From a virus, in the IMG/VR virus record IMGVR_UViG_3300021127_000037, positions 1 to 22,106 of that record: 22,106 nucleotides of DNA, one strand, 5' to 3'. The position numbers were made by a program, and so were the translations under genes. This document shows positions 1-6,487 of this stretch, piece by piece. Below the pieces are notes generated by a model. The model saw only the letters and a list, made by a program, of their open reading frames with translations. It had not been told where the DNA came from and did no database searches. Numbering within the stretch: position 1 is the stretch's first letter; each line of letters begins with the position of its first letter.

Positions 1-104
1 CTATGATGACAACATACTGAGTTGAAGACAATCCACCCCTTTGCATTTTGCTTGCGTTTAGGTGGCAAGTAATCAAGCACAATCTCATGAATAAGTGAGG
101 TCAT
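1..104 (-). CDS. 5' start of a CDS running off the left edge, possible zinc-binding protein
   Basis: An open frame starts at ATG 104 and runs 34 codons off the window. It begins MTSLIHEIVLDYLPPKRK and reaches a Cys-Cys-His-His cluster (VCCHH) at its last visible residues. The GW-x-x-FN-x-VCCHH pattern looks like the first half of a zinc ribbon of the kind seen in phage primase-like proteins, but the second half lies outside the window. It follows the stop of the proline-rich structural gene by about 37 bases on the same strand. No clear Shine-Dalgarno sequence is visible, so the start is uncertain. I cannot name the product. Confidence 0.5.
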   Translation of the reverse strand, partial: MTSLIHEIVLDYLPPKRKQNAKGWIVFNSVCCHH

Positions 105-141
105 GTTTGTAGTTTAAACTCGTATTTTGAGTGTCACAATA

Positions 142-1302
142 TCAGTTTTTATACAGTATACCTGCAAAATATCCGTGATTACAGTTTATAACTGGCAATC
201 CAGCCTGTGTCGTTGGATACGGCAAGGGTGCAGGAGGTGGAGGATAAGGACCAGGAGGTGGAGGATAGGGCGCTGGCGGATATGGTGGAGGAGGCACACA
301 TGGCGGCGGCGGCCACGAAGGTGGATTAGGGCCGCACGGCCATGGTCCTGATGGCGGATTGAAAGTTCTATTATTGGCACTTGAACATACAAAAGGTGCA
401 GGACCGCATGAAAACTTATTGAAAAGTAGTGGATTGTTTTTACCTGCGTAATACTGATTGCATGTTGCACATTGGTAATAATAAGGGTTTTCAAAAACAA
501 ATCTTACCCAATAGTAATTTCCAGAAAAATTAAAAACCTTAATAGTAGGACTATTGTAAGGAGGGCTATATTGAAAATAATCTGTTCCGTTGCCTATGGG
601 TATATTAGACCAATCAAGTGATGACGGAGCATTTAGAGTAAGACTAACCTGTATCCAAAATTTTCCAGCATAGTTATTGCCGGTGTATGCTACCACTGTA
701 TGCATACCATTGCTTCGTTCTGCTTGTGCATCTCCTTGTACCGCACCAGAGGCAAAAATATATTGATTTGTAAGGTCATCTACAGTTTCTGGAGTAAATT
801 GGTACGCTGGTATATTAATAGCAGGAACTAGAGAGGTGCTCATACCTTCCACTAGTTCAAATGTTCCATAGGTGCTTCTATTAAGATCAGTATACAAAAA
901 TTCTTGTCGTCCTGTTACATCAGTTAATCTTATGGTATATCTGTAGAATCCTGCTAGCCAATGCCCTATTTCAAGATCAGTCAAAGTAAGTCTACAAGTG
1001 CCCGCAGTGTCTTGCAAAGTTTGCACAGGTTGAATTAACAAAAGTTCAGCTAATGGACTGTTGCCATTTCCTGGAGTTGTTGTTACAGTCTCAACACGTT
1101 GGATTAATGCGTCAATTTGATATGCTGACAAATTTATAGGTTTACGGTCGTTGTTTCTCACAACAAAATCTATTGTATTAGTAGCACCTTTATATACTTT
1201 TGTGTTATATTGTATCATAGGTCCATTTATGTTAGGTGCGTTGCCTCCAGTTGACCACAATTGTACATATTCGCGAAATCTAAATAAAACTTGATCAACC
1301 AT
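142..1302 (-). CDS. Virion/baseplate-type structural protein with proline-rich tail
   Basis: This is a 386-residue protein. The first ~150 residues contain a stretch (KGATNTIDFVVRNNDRKPIN, residues ~38-57) resembling the N-terminal beta domain of phage baseplate upper or receptor-binding proteins. That domain usually starts with a promise of 'intrinsic deformation' against a linear default. The middle is Tyr/Asn-rich beta-type sequence. From about residue 315 there is a low-complexity run of Pro, Tyr and Gly (PPPPYPPAPYPPPPGPY), then a short Cys/His-containing end (INCNHGYF). Several Cys pairs (CATC, residues ~278-281) could bind metal or form bridges. A late-type promoter lies 24 bases upstream, and AAGG sits just before the ATG. 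It is probably a late-expressed virion component. The exact tail or baseplate role is inferred, not shown. Confidence 0.8.
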   Translation of the reverse strand: MVDQVLFRFREYVQLWSTGGNAPNINGPMIQYNTKVYKGATNTIDFVVRNNDRKPINLSAYQIDALIQRVETVTTTPGNGNSPLAELLLIQPVQTLQDTAGTCRLTLTDLEIGHWLAGFYRYTIRLTDVTGRQEFLYTDLNRSTYGTFELVEGMSTSLVPAINIPAYQFTPETVDDLTNQYIFASGAVQGDAQAERSNGMHTVVAYTGNNYAGKFWIQVSLTLNAPSSLDWSNIPIGNGTDYFQYSPPYNSPTIKVFNFSGNYYWVRFVFENPYYYQCATCNQYYAGKNNPLLFNKFSCGPAPFVCSSANNRTFNPPSGPWPCGPNPPSWPPPPCVPPPPYPPAPYPPPPGPYPPPPAPLPYPTTQAGLPVINCNHGYFAGILYKN

Positions 1303-1325
1303 GCACCTTAATCCACCTTTCCCAA

Positions 1326-1333
1326 TATTTATG
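1326..1333 (-). promoter_or_regulatory. Late-type promoter octamer for the 386-residue structural gene
   Basis: The minus strand reads CATAAATA, one mismatch from the T4 late consensus TATAAATA. It lies 24 bases before the ATG at 1302. It is one half of a divergent pair with the motif at 1360-1367. Confidence 0.6.
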
Positions 1334-1359
1334 AAAATTTTACAAACCTAAAATTTGGA

Positions 1360-1367
1360 CATAAATA
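1360..1367 (+). promoter_or_regulatory. Late-type promoter octamer for the 123-residue plus-strand gene
   Basis: The plus strand reads CATAAATA, 22 bases before the ATG at 1389. It faces away from the minus-strand late motif at 1326-1333, so the short intergenic space looks like a divergent late promoter pair. Confidence 0.6.
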
Positions 1368-1388
1368 AGAGCTAGAGAATTTATAGAA

Positions 1389-1760
1389 ATGACACCAGAA
1401 ACACACAAATTATTACAGGAAAAATTTCCTTTCCTTACAATCATTAGCTATCTGAATACCGAGTATATTGGTATTATGCAAAATGCCGATACGCAGTTTG
1501 TCAGCATTTACGTATTAGATCCAAGTTTTACAAATGAAAAAAAGCGAGCGTTTTTGTTATGCGGCGAAACTTGGTGGTGGGAAAGCAACAGAAGTATTCC
1601 TATAAATCTGTTTCTTGGAGAAAGATTTAAGGTCTTCAAACCTAGTCTGAAGACCTTTGCTAGAAAAGAGGTTACTATTGTAGAAGGCCCAACAATTAAT
1701 CTAATGGACCTTATGAATAAGAAATTTAAAAGAAGAACTATTCAGCTGGTCAAAAATTAA
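1389..1760 (+). CDS. Small conserved-looking phage protein of unknown function
   Basis: The product is 123 residues with no signal peptide or membrane segment. Notable parts are an aromatic block (GETWWWESNRSIPINLFL, residues ~58-75) and a basic C-terminus (KKFKRRTIQLVKN). The composition and aromatic motif remind me of a short conserved protein found in marine T4-like phages, but I know no function for it. It is one of only two genes here on the plus strand and has its own late-type promoter. Its stop codon overlaps the stop of the convergent gene at 1757. The Shine-Dalgarno sequence is weak. Confidence 0.75.
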   Translation: MTPETHKLLQEKFPFLTIISYLNTEYIGIMQNADTQFVSIYVLDPSFTNEKKRAFLLCGETWWWESNRSIPINLFLGERFKVFKPSLKTFARKEVTIVEGPTINLMDLMNKKFKRRTIQLVKN

Positions 1761-2236
1761 GACCCGCTTATACTAGACACTTGAACTGTAACCGTTACAC
1801 TTCCGTCTTTGTTTATCGTTGGCTTTACTGGTTGTTTCTTCTTCTCTTCTTGATATTCAGCTTCTTTAGCATCGTCCCATTTTTGCCACTGTTCAACATT
1901 TGACCAAGCGAAAATTGCAGCGTCGTCTTTGTTTTCAAATGTAGCATATCCGATTACAGTATCAGGCGTATCCTTCTTACGTTCAAGAATAGCCCTAATC
2001 GAAAATGTTCCTTCAAGGCTGTACAGAGTTTTTAGCATTTGTTCCCAATCCTCTGTTTGAATATTAGGGCTACGAAAAACAAATCCTGATGGCAACGAAT
2101 CTACTAAATTTGCAAGCGGATTGTTTTCCAAATTTTCCGCAAGACACTCATGATATTTTTTATTCGCGGATTGCAAAAATACATTTGTTCCTAGAGAATT
2201 GGTGTTAGCCACTAAGTTTAAATCAATGGTTGGCAT
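1757..2236 (-). CDS. Hypothetical protein, 159 residues
   Basis: I do not recognise this protein. The N-terminus is polar. Residues ~75-120 form an alpha/beta stretch ending in Trp-rich sequence (FAWSNVEQWQKWDDAKEAEY), followed by a Lys/Glu-rich linker and a short Thr/Val/Ser beta-like tail (GSVTVTVQVSSISGS). AGGA lies seven bases before the ATG. It is last in the minus-strand cluster that begins at 4592 and is convergent with the plus-strand gene ending at 1760. Confidence 0.75.
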   Translation of the reverse strand: MPTIDLNLVANTNSLGTNVFLQSANKKYHECLAENLENNPLANLVDSLPSGFVFRSPNIQTEDWEQMLKTLYSLEGTFSIRAILERKKDTPDTVIGYATFENKDDAAIFAWSNVEQWQKWDDAKEAEYQEEKKKQPVKPTINKDGSVTVTVQVSSISGS

Positions 2237-2271
2237 TACTCGTTCCTTTCTATACTATAATAGTAGCATAC

Positions 2272-2880
2272 CTATGAAACACTGTCAACGTCTTGCGACA
2301 ATTGTTCTACTATTAGATTGGCATGAACTTTCACAAGCATAGCATATGAAATAGCATGTGCATGTTTGAAACTATACCCTTCCGAATTGTCAGTCCAAAT
2401 TTCATCTAAAACGCTATCGAAGCCATTCTTTATACACTTGTCTATTAGATGTTTTTTACCAGGTCGAATAAGGGCAAGTATTATAGCAACATGTTCAACA
2501 TTAGATGGCTTCAGTCTGGAAACCAAATCTGCATGGTTGCCTAAATGAATTAATTTAGAAACAAATTCTTTGTAGGTAAACAGCGTCCATTCAACTGGTT
2601 TTTCCATAAGCTCTAGTAAGTGTTGTTCGTTTTTAATCCCTTCATAAACACTTACATTTAAAAGGTCGAGTTTATACCAACCTCGATCAGCAGCAATATC
2701 GTATGGTAATGATGCAAGTTTGGTAATAGGGTCTATAGGAACTGTATGAAAATATACACCTGTATTGTGTTTGATTAGTGAGTTATTACGTATGATTGAT
2801 GCAGGAGTATGATTTAATACAGAAAGAGCTAAATTTCTATCAGCAAAATCAATGTCAACATCTCCGATAATTAATGACAT
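2272..2880 (-). CDS. Miniature DNA polymerase III alpha (C-family)-like protein
   Basis: The product is 202 residues when started at the ATG at 2880; an in-frame ATG at 2898 lies inside the upstream gene. It shows, in order, motifs that match the palm/finger region of bacterial DnaE: GDVDIDF (6-12, like PD-x-DVDF with the catalytic aspartates), KHNTGVYF (37-44, like KHAGGVVI), YKLDLLNV (69-76, like VKFDFLGL with the third aspartate), SRLKPSNVEHVAIILALIRPGK (like KRL-P-CFED-IALVAL-RPGP) and GYSFKHAHAISYAML (168-182, like GYGFNKSHSAAYAL). The full enzyme is about 1,100 residues, so the PHP, thumb and tau-binding parts are absent. The colinear order is seen directly; homology is my inference; polymerase activity is unproven. 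It is translationally coupled to the gene ending at 2871. Confidence 0.75.
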   Translation of the reverse strand: MSLIIGDVDIDFADRNLALSVLNHTPASIIRNNSLIKHNTGVYFHTVPIDPITKLASLPYDIAADRGWYKLDLLNVSVYEGIKNEQHLLELMEKPVEWTLFTYKEFVSKLIHLGNHADLVSRLKPSNVEHVAIILALIRPGKKHLIDKCIKNGFDSVLDEIWTDNSEGYSFKHAHAISYAMLVKVHANLIVEQLSQDVDSVS

Positions 2881-3119
2881 ATAATATATCCACTCCATGT
2901 GAGTTGAAATTCAACAGATTGGTTTTCTTCAATGTCCAGATAAAGTAATAGATAAAAATCGCGCTCGTGTATAGAATATTGTATATCTCTTTCTGTTAAC
3001 CAAAGAAAAAGAGGTGAGTCTGGATTGAGAACAGGTATTGAGAAAGTATTAGATTTATTATCTAACTGATATGCTAAGCAACTTTGCTTATTGTCCCAGT
3101 TGATTTTATAAAGTTTCAT
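2871..3119 (-). CDS. Hypothetical protein, 82 residues
   Basis: This is a small protein with aromatic and acidic content (FLWLTERDIQYSIHERDFYLL in the centre, VEFQLTWSG near the end). It has no recognisable domain. Its ATG overlaps the stop of the upstream gene in an ATGA arrangement at 3116-3119, and its own end overlaps the start of the DnaE-like gene, so the three genes are read as one unit. Confidence 0.7.
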   Translation of the reverse strand: MKLYKINWDNKQSCLAYQLDNKSNTFSIPVLNPDSPLFLWLTERDIQYSIHERDFYLLLYLDIEENQSVEFQLTWSGYIICH

Positions 3120-3415
3120 TTTTCGTAACTGACCTTGTTATCAAGCTCGCCTGTTATCTCTCTAATACGCCGTTCTTGCATAAATTGTTTACTTTTCAGA
3201 GAATGTAATTCAGTCTCTAAACGCTGTATATGAGATTGTAATCTTTTTAACGTAGATTCCATGTTTATCACAACAGATGGATCAATAACCGCAACTTTTT
3301 TCCCTTGCATTTCAATTTCTGTTATGGCGCCGCGGACTCCTAGAAAGTTAACCGGTAAAGGGCTTTCGTTGCTAGCAGTATTTTCATCTGTTGTATTATA
3401 CATGTCGTCAGTCAT
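3116..3415 (-). CDS. Small coiled-coil protein, unknown function
   Basis: The product is 99 residues. It has a polar N-terminus, a short beta-like stretch (EIEMQGKKVAVIDPSVVI, ~34-51), then a heptad-rich helix from about residue 53 to 92 (STLKRLQSHIQRLETELHSL and onward) typical of a coiled coil. Its ATG shares one base with the TAA of the upstream zinc-finger gene (TAATG at 3415), so translation is probably coupled. I do not know its role. Confidence 0.75.
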   Translation of the reverse strand: MTDDMYNTTDENTASNESPLPVNFLGVRGAITEIEMQGKKVAVIDPSVVINMESTLKRLQSHIQRLETELHSLKSKQFMQERRIREITGELDNKVSYEK

Positions 3416-4119
3416 TATATGCCGCTTTCTCTAAGTGTGTTTCTAATAAATGTGCATGTTTCTCTGTTTTTAGAAAATTTTATTTTCCATGGCCCAGGGG
3501 GTGCACAATCTTTTATTATACTTAGTTGTTCAGGAGAACATCTTTCTAAAAAATCAACAGAACTGTCAGCATTATATAATACCCATGGGCTAATTCTACC
3601 GCTTTTAATCCATAATGTACCTTGATTAGGGTTGACCATTCTAAAAAAATCGAACCAATTTTCCCCTGTAGACATGCTCCATTCGTTCATTAAAAGTATA
3701 TTACGTTCCAGTGCATCTTCACCGGTTTCTTGTCTTGTAAGTTCTCTAACGTATTGTTCATATATGTAATCTTGCGTCCATCGATCAATAGGAATGGTAT
3801 TTTTAATTACATAATCTATAAACTTTTTTGGATTGATAGCATTTATGTCTCGAATATGTTTTCCAAATTTGACAAATGATTCATAATATCTACTATCAAT
3901 AAAATTTTTGTAACTATTTTTCCATTGTTCAGTTTTGTTGTAACTGTTAAGTTGATAAAACCTATTCCATGCTAAAAATCCAAACCTGTTTTCTGGTTCG
4001 TTTTGTCTAAACCATCTTTGTTTTTTCTTGCACGTATGATTGATAAAACTTTTGTGCTGTACAAATTTTTTATTGCAGAATTCGCACACCAAGTCTTCTT
4101 TTATTTCTCTTTCGACCAT
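3415..4119 (-). CDS. N-terminal zinc-finger protein of unknown function
   Basis: The product is 234 residues. It starts with a C2H2/C2HC-type finger: CEFC at 12-15, then His-x-Cys (NHTC) about 13 residues later. The rest is a helical, Trp/Tyr-rich domain with no recognised motif (for example NRFGFLAWNRFYQLN near residue 44). It overlaps the end of the upstream possible clamp-loader gene by 19 bases and the start of the next gene by one, so it sits in the replication-flavoured cluster. Nucleic-acid binding is a reasonable guess from the finger, but no specific function can be assigned. Confidence 0.75.
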   Translation of the reverse strand: MVEREIKEDLVCEFCNKKFVQHKSFINHTCKKKQRWFRQNEPENRFGFLAWNRFYQLNSYNKTEQWKNSYKNFIDSRYYESFVKFGKHIRDINAINPKKFIDYVIKNTIPIDRWTQDYIYEQYVRELTRQETGEDALERNILLMNEWSMSTGENWFDFFRMVNPNQGTLWIKSGRISPWVLYNADSSVDFLERCSPEQLSIIKDCAPPGPWKIKFSKNRETCTFIRNTLRESGI

Positions 4120-4592
4120 GCTGCTGTCATTTCCTTAACCTCTGCATCAGTAGCTCCGCTACCTTTTACAAAAGCATTCCAACTTTTTGAATCGTGTTGA
4201 GATTTTAAAATAGAAATTTCTTCATCATTAAGTTCTGGAAATTTTTCTAATAACCATGAATCTATTTTGTTTTTCTTTTTAGTGTTTTTGGCTGCTATCC
4301 AAGGTCTTTTTTGAGATCCACCTAGACCGGTTACACATAGTAACTTATGTTGCAAGTCCGGATATTTGCTTAATGTCCAGAAGCCTAAATTTACAACATC
4401 ATTTGTAGCAATCACAGCGTATGCACAGTTACTATTTTGCGAGGTCAATGAACTCATATAGCGCATTAGCACCAAAGGAGTGTAACCTTTTTTCTCTTTG
4501 TCAGTTAACCTATCATAATAATCTAGATCGCGGTTGTCTAGTGCATAAAGTACCTGTTGCAGATCTAAAATATATTTTTTATCCCCGGTCAT
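4101..4592 (-). CDS. Possible sliding-clamp loader small subunit (gp62-like), or unknown
   Basis: The product is 163 residues. The overall pattern resembles what I recall of the T4-like clamp loader A subunit: a short helical start, then a 'PLVLMRYMSSL' segment, a run ending in a Trp-containing basic stretch (KRPWIAAKNTKKKNK), then a C-terminal helical part ending in K-x-x-G-like sequence. In T4, gp62 works with gp44 to load the gp45 clamp. No gp44 or gp45 gene is in the window, so context does not confirm it. AGG lies seven bases before the ATG. It heads the minus-strand cluster that also contains the DnaE-like protein. Confidence 0.45.
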   Translation of the reverse strand: MTGDKKYILDLQQVLYALDNRDLDYYDRLTDKEKKGYTPLVLMRYMSSLTSQNSNCAYAVIATNDVVNLGFWTLSKYPDLQHKLLCVTGLGGSQKRPWIAAKNTKKKNKIDSWLLEKFPELNDEEISILKSQHDSKSWNAFVKGSGATDAEVKEMTAAWSKEK

Positions 4593-4685
4593 TTTTCTAC
4601 CTTTAAGATTCTAACTGTATTATTTTATCATTTATCTGGTGTTGCAACAAATCAGACGCGATCAACGCACTGTTTATCGTTTTTA

Positions 4686-4693
4686 CATAAATA
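4686..4693 (+). promoter_or_regulatory. Late-type promoter octamer for the 364-residue structural gene
   Basis: The plus strand reads CATAAATA, followed about 65 bases later by the ATG at 4759 and a strong AGGAG seven bases before it. The octamer sits in the 166-base intergenic region between the divergently transcribed genes at 4592 and 4759. Confidence 0.55.
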
Positions 4694-4758
4694 AGTTTAT
4701 CTAGCATTATGCGGCTGCCCAACTGCGTAGCCCTAGAACGGCATTAAGGAGAAACAAC

Positions 4759-5853
4759 ATGGGACGTCCGATTAATAAGAGATACATAGGTAATGTATCA
4801 ATTGGTGGTCAACAAATAGAAGCCACTGCATACTTCATCCAAAATGGTGGTCCTGCGCCTGCGTATATCGCAGCTCAAAAGGCTACAAATACTTATAATT
4901 TTGTGTCATTGGATGGACAATTTACTGAACGCTTGGAACTAACCAATGGCGGAGTTGCACTCCAACCCGGACAAGCAAATATTACGGTGCAACCATACGG
5001 ATCAACAGGGTGCGGTGCGACAGCTACAGCTAACTTAGGGGTACAGTCGTTTAGTTTAACCTCGGGTGGATCTGGAACAACTACAAACGGATATATCCCT
5101 GGACAAATACTAAGCATGAACGGCGGAACTCCGAGCGGAAACGACATAGCAAACGCTACCGTACTATCAGTCACGTTAGGTGCTGCTAGAGTAACAACAG
5201 ATACTGGCTATACTGTTGGAGACACATTTACCTGGAATTACGCTGGCTGGACAAGTCCAACTGTACTAACTGTTGCTAGCACATCAGGTAATGGAAACAT
5301 TAGCGGTGTTACAATTACCAATGCTGGTTCTGTTTACAACTCAATGATCACTAACACAACTCCATTTAGTAGCAGTGTTAAAGCAAATGCATGGGCTACA
5401 AGCGCTGCATTCCAATTACGTTGGGATGTCAGCAGCATCAACTTGCTAAATGCAGGAGATTATACATCTCTGCCATCTAACCCTGTTAGTTTCACTGCTC
5501 AATCAGGTCACGGAACAGGTGCTGAAGCTTCAGCAAGCTATGGAATATCATCTGTTAAGGTAACCCGCGGTGGTACAAACTATCAAGCTGTAAATGTTAT
5601 AACAAATCCACCGGGCAATGCGATAATTTATGGCAACATAGGTTGCGGCGGTAGCGTAAGCGAACTGACAGTTGTTGCACCTGGAACGTTTGGACCAACT
5701 ATACCTACTCTAACAGTTGCACCAATCGCAAGCACAGAATATGCCGATGTAATTAGAAATCTTACTGTAACCACATTTAATTATAATACGTATGAATGGG
5801 TACCGACTGGTACTGTTCCACAACCTGGCCAGGCTGTTCTACAGTCTGCATAA
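4759..5853 (+). CDS. Probable virion structural protein, glycine/threonine-rich beta protein
   Basis: The product is 364 residues, starting MGRPINKRYIGNVSIGGQQI. The composition is dominated by Gly, Ser, Thr, Ala, Asn and Val, with repeated short beta motifs such as ISGVTITNAGSVYN and ISSVKVTRGGTNYQ. These are loosely repeated 'VT-x-GG-x-NY' units typical of tail-tube or fibre-like beta structure. The C-terminal third has a YADVIRNLTVTTFNYNTYEWVPTG motif. It is transcribed alone on the plus strand, with its own late-type promoter upstream and a strong intrinsic terminator just downstream. The GC content is clearly higher than that of its neighbours, which fits high expression or a different origin. 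A structural role is an inference. Confidence 0.8.
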   Translation: MGRPINKRYIGNVSIGGQQIEATAYFIQNGGPAPAYIAAQKATNTYNFVSLDGQFTERLELTNGGVALQPGQANITVQPYGSTGCGATATANLGVQSFSLTSGGSGTTTNGYIPGQILSMNGGTPSGNDIANATVLSVTLGAARVTTDTGYTVGDTFTWNYAGWTSPTVLTVASTSGNGNISGVTITNAGSVYNSMITNTTPFSSSVKANAWATSAAFQLRWDVSSINLLNAGDYTSLPSNPVSFTAQSGHGTGAEASASYGISSVKVTRGGTNYQAVNVITNPPGNAIIYGNIGCGGSVSELTVVAPGTFGPTIPTLTVAPIASTEYADVIRNLTVTTFNYNTYEWVPTGTVPQPGQAVLQSA

Positions 5854-5881
5854 CTGCCCTGTCACAAACAGGCAGACTCAG

Positions 5882-5928
5882 AAAATCCTTGATAATTAGC
5901 CGGAGCGAAATTATCAAGGATTTTTTTA
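5882..5928 (+). terminator. Intrinsic terminator after the 364-residue structural gene
   Basis: A 16-bp perfect stem (arms 5882-5897 and 5909-5924) encloses an 11-base loop and runs straight into a T7 tract on the plus strand. It lies 28 bases past the stop at 5853. The A-tract on the other side means it could also slow minus-strand transcription arriving from 5926. Confidence 0.88.
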
Positions 5929-6426
5929 AAACATTTTTCTTATGTCTAAGTTGTCTGGTATTTTACCAGAATCTTTAACGAAAAAAGCACATAACGGGGA
6001 CTCGCCGCCTGATAATGGCACAGCAAGTAAATGACCATTTTTTAATTTTGGAAAATACCATTTAACATCCGGCCATGTGTTTACAATTTCTAATCTTAAA
6101 AAGCTAGGCATAAAACCGTTTATAGGATTAAAACAAAACACATCAAAATCTTTATCCATAAGGTATACAAGCGGCATTATTTCCAAGTCGCCCATATTCA
6201 TATCGCCAATTACAACGCTCCAATCAAGAGGCATCTGTATATTATATTTTCCAATTCTAATATCAATACAGGGGCTATTAAAACTTTCCAGAAATATCAG
6301 TGGAAGAAAAAAATAGTCAACATCATTTTGATTTGAGTAATCTAAAACGCAATATCGTAAATCGTCTACCTTATCTGGAATTTGAGTTATAGAATATGCC
6401 TTGTTATCGTGAGTAAGTATTTTAAT
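5926..6426 (-). CDS. Hypothetical conserved-looking protein with apparent ATT start codon
   Basis: The frame continues well upstream of its first internal ATG at 6234, without a stop, back to an ATT at 6426. That ATT sits seven bases after a near-perfect CAGGAGA Shine-Dalgarno sequence. Read from there, the product is 166 residues beginning (M)KILTHDNKAYSITQIPDKV. The 64 extra residues look fully protein-like (YFFLPLIFLESF, then CIDIRIGKYNIQMPLDWS). The C-terminal half has WYFPKLKNGHLLAVPL and ends CAFFVKDSGKIPDNLDIRKMF. No ATG, GTG or TTG lies in frame near the Shine-Dalgarno sequence. The pattern recalls a conserved protein of marine T4-like phages, but its function is unknown to me. A small hairpin overlaps the Shine-Dalgarno sequence. 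Confidence 0.75.
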   Translation of the reverse strand: MKILTHDNKAYSITQIPDKVDDLRYCVLDYSNQNDVDYFFLPLIFLESFNSPCIDIRIGKYNIQMPLDWSVVIGDMNMGDLEIMPLVYLMDKDFDVFCFNPINGFMPSFLRLEIVNTWPDVKWYFPKLKNGHLLAVPLSGGESPLCAFFVKDSGKIPDNLDIRKMF

Positions 6427-6433
6427 TGAATTT

Positions 6434-6462
6434 CTCCTGGCAAATGATGCCAGGTATTTACA
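6434..6462 (-). promoter_or_regulatory. Late-type promoter plus hairpin over the ribosome binding site of the ATT-start gene
   Basis: The minus strand reads TGTAAATA (6455-6462), one mismatch from the T4 late consensus. It runs directly into a 7-bp stem CCTGGCA/TGCCAGG (6434-6452) with a 5-base loop. The 3' arm contains part of the CAGGAGA Shine-Dalgarno sequence. A transcript started about six bases past the octamer would lack most of the 5' arm. Confidence 0.5.
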
Positions 6463-6487
6463 ATTTGAAGGTCAATATTTTTTTTAA

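Noticed and set aside
127-500. Open frames on both strands opposite the proline-rich tail, rich in Arg and Trp or in His and Leu
   Set aside because: They are shadows of the Pro codon repeats of the 386-residue gene; their low-complexity composition is the reverse or shifted reading of CCN codons.
2240-2262. Near-palindrome CTACTATTATAGTATAG between the DnaE-like gene and the next
   Set aside because: The loop would be a single base, which cannot fold, and A/T-rich chance palindromes of this size are expected.
4893-5174. 93-codon minus-strand frame inside the plus-strand structural gene
   Set aside because: It lies fully inside a well-supported gene with promoter and terminator, has no ribosome binding site, and the composition is a shadow of Gly/Thr codons.
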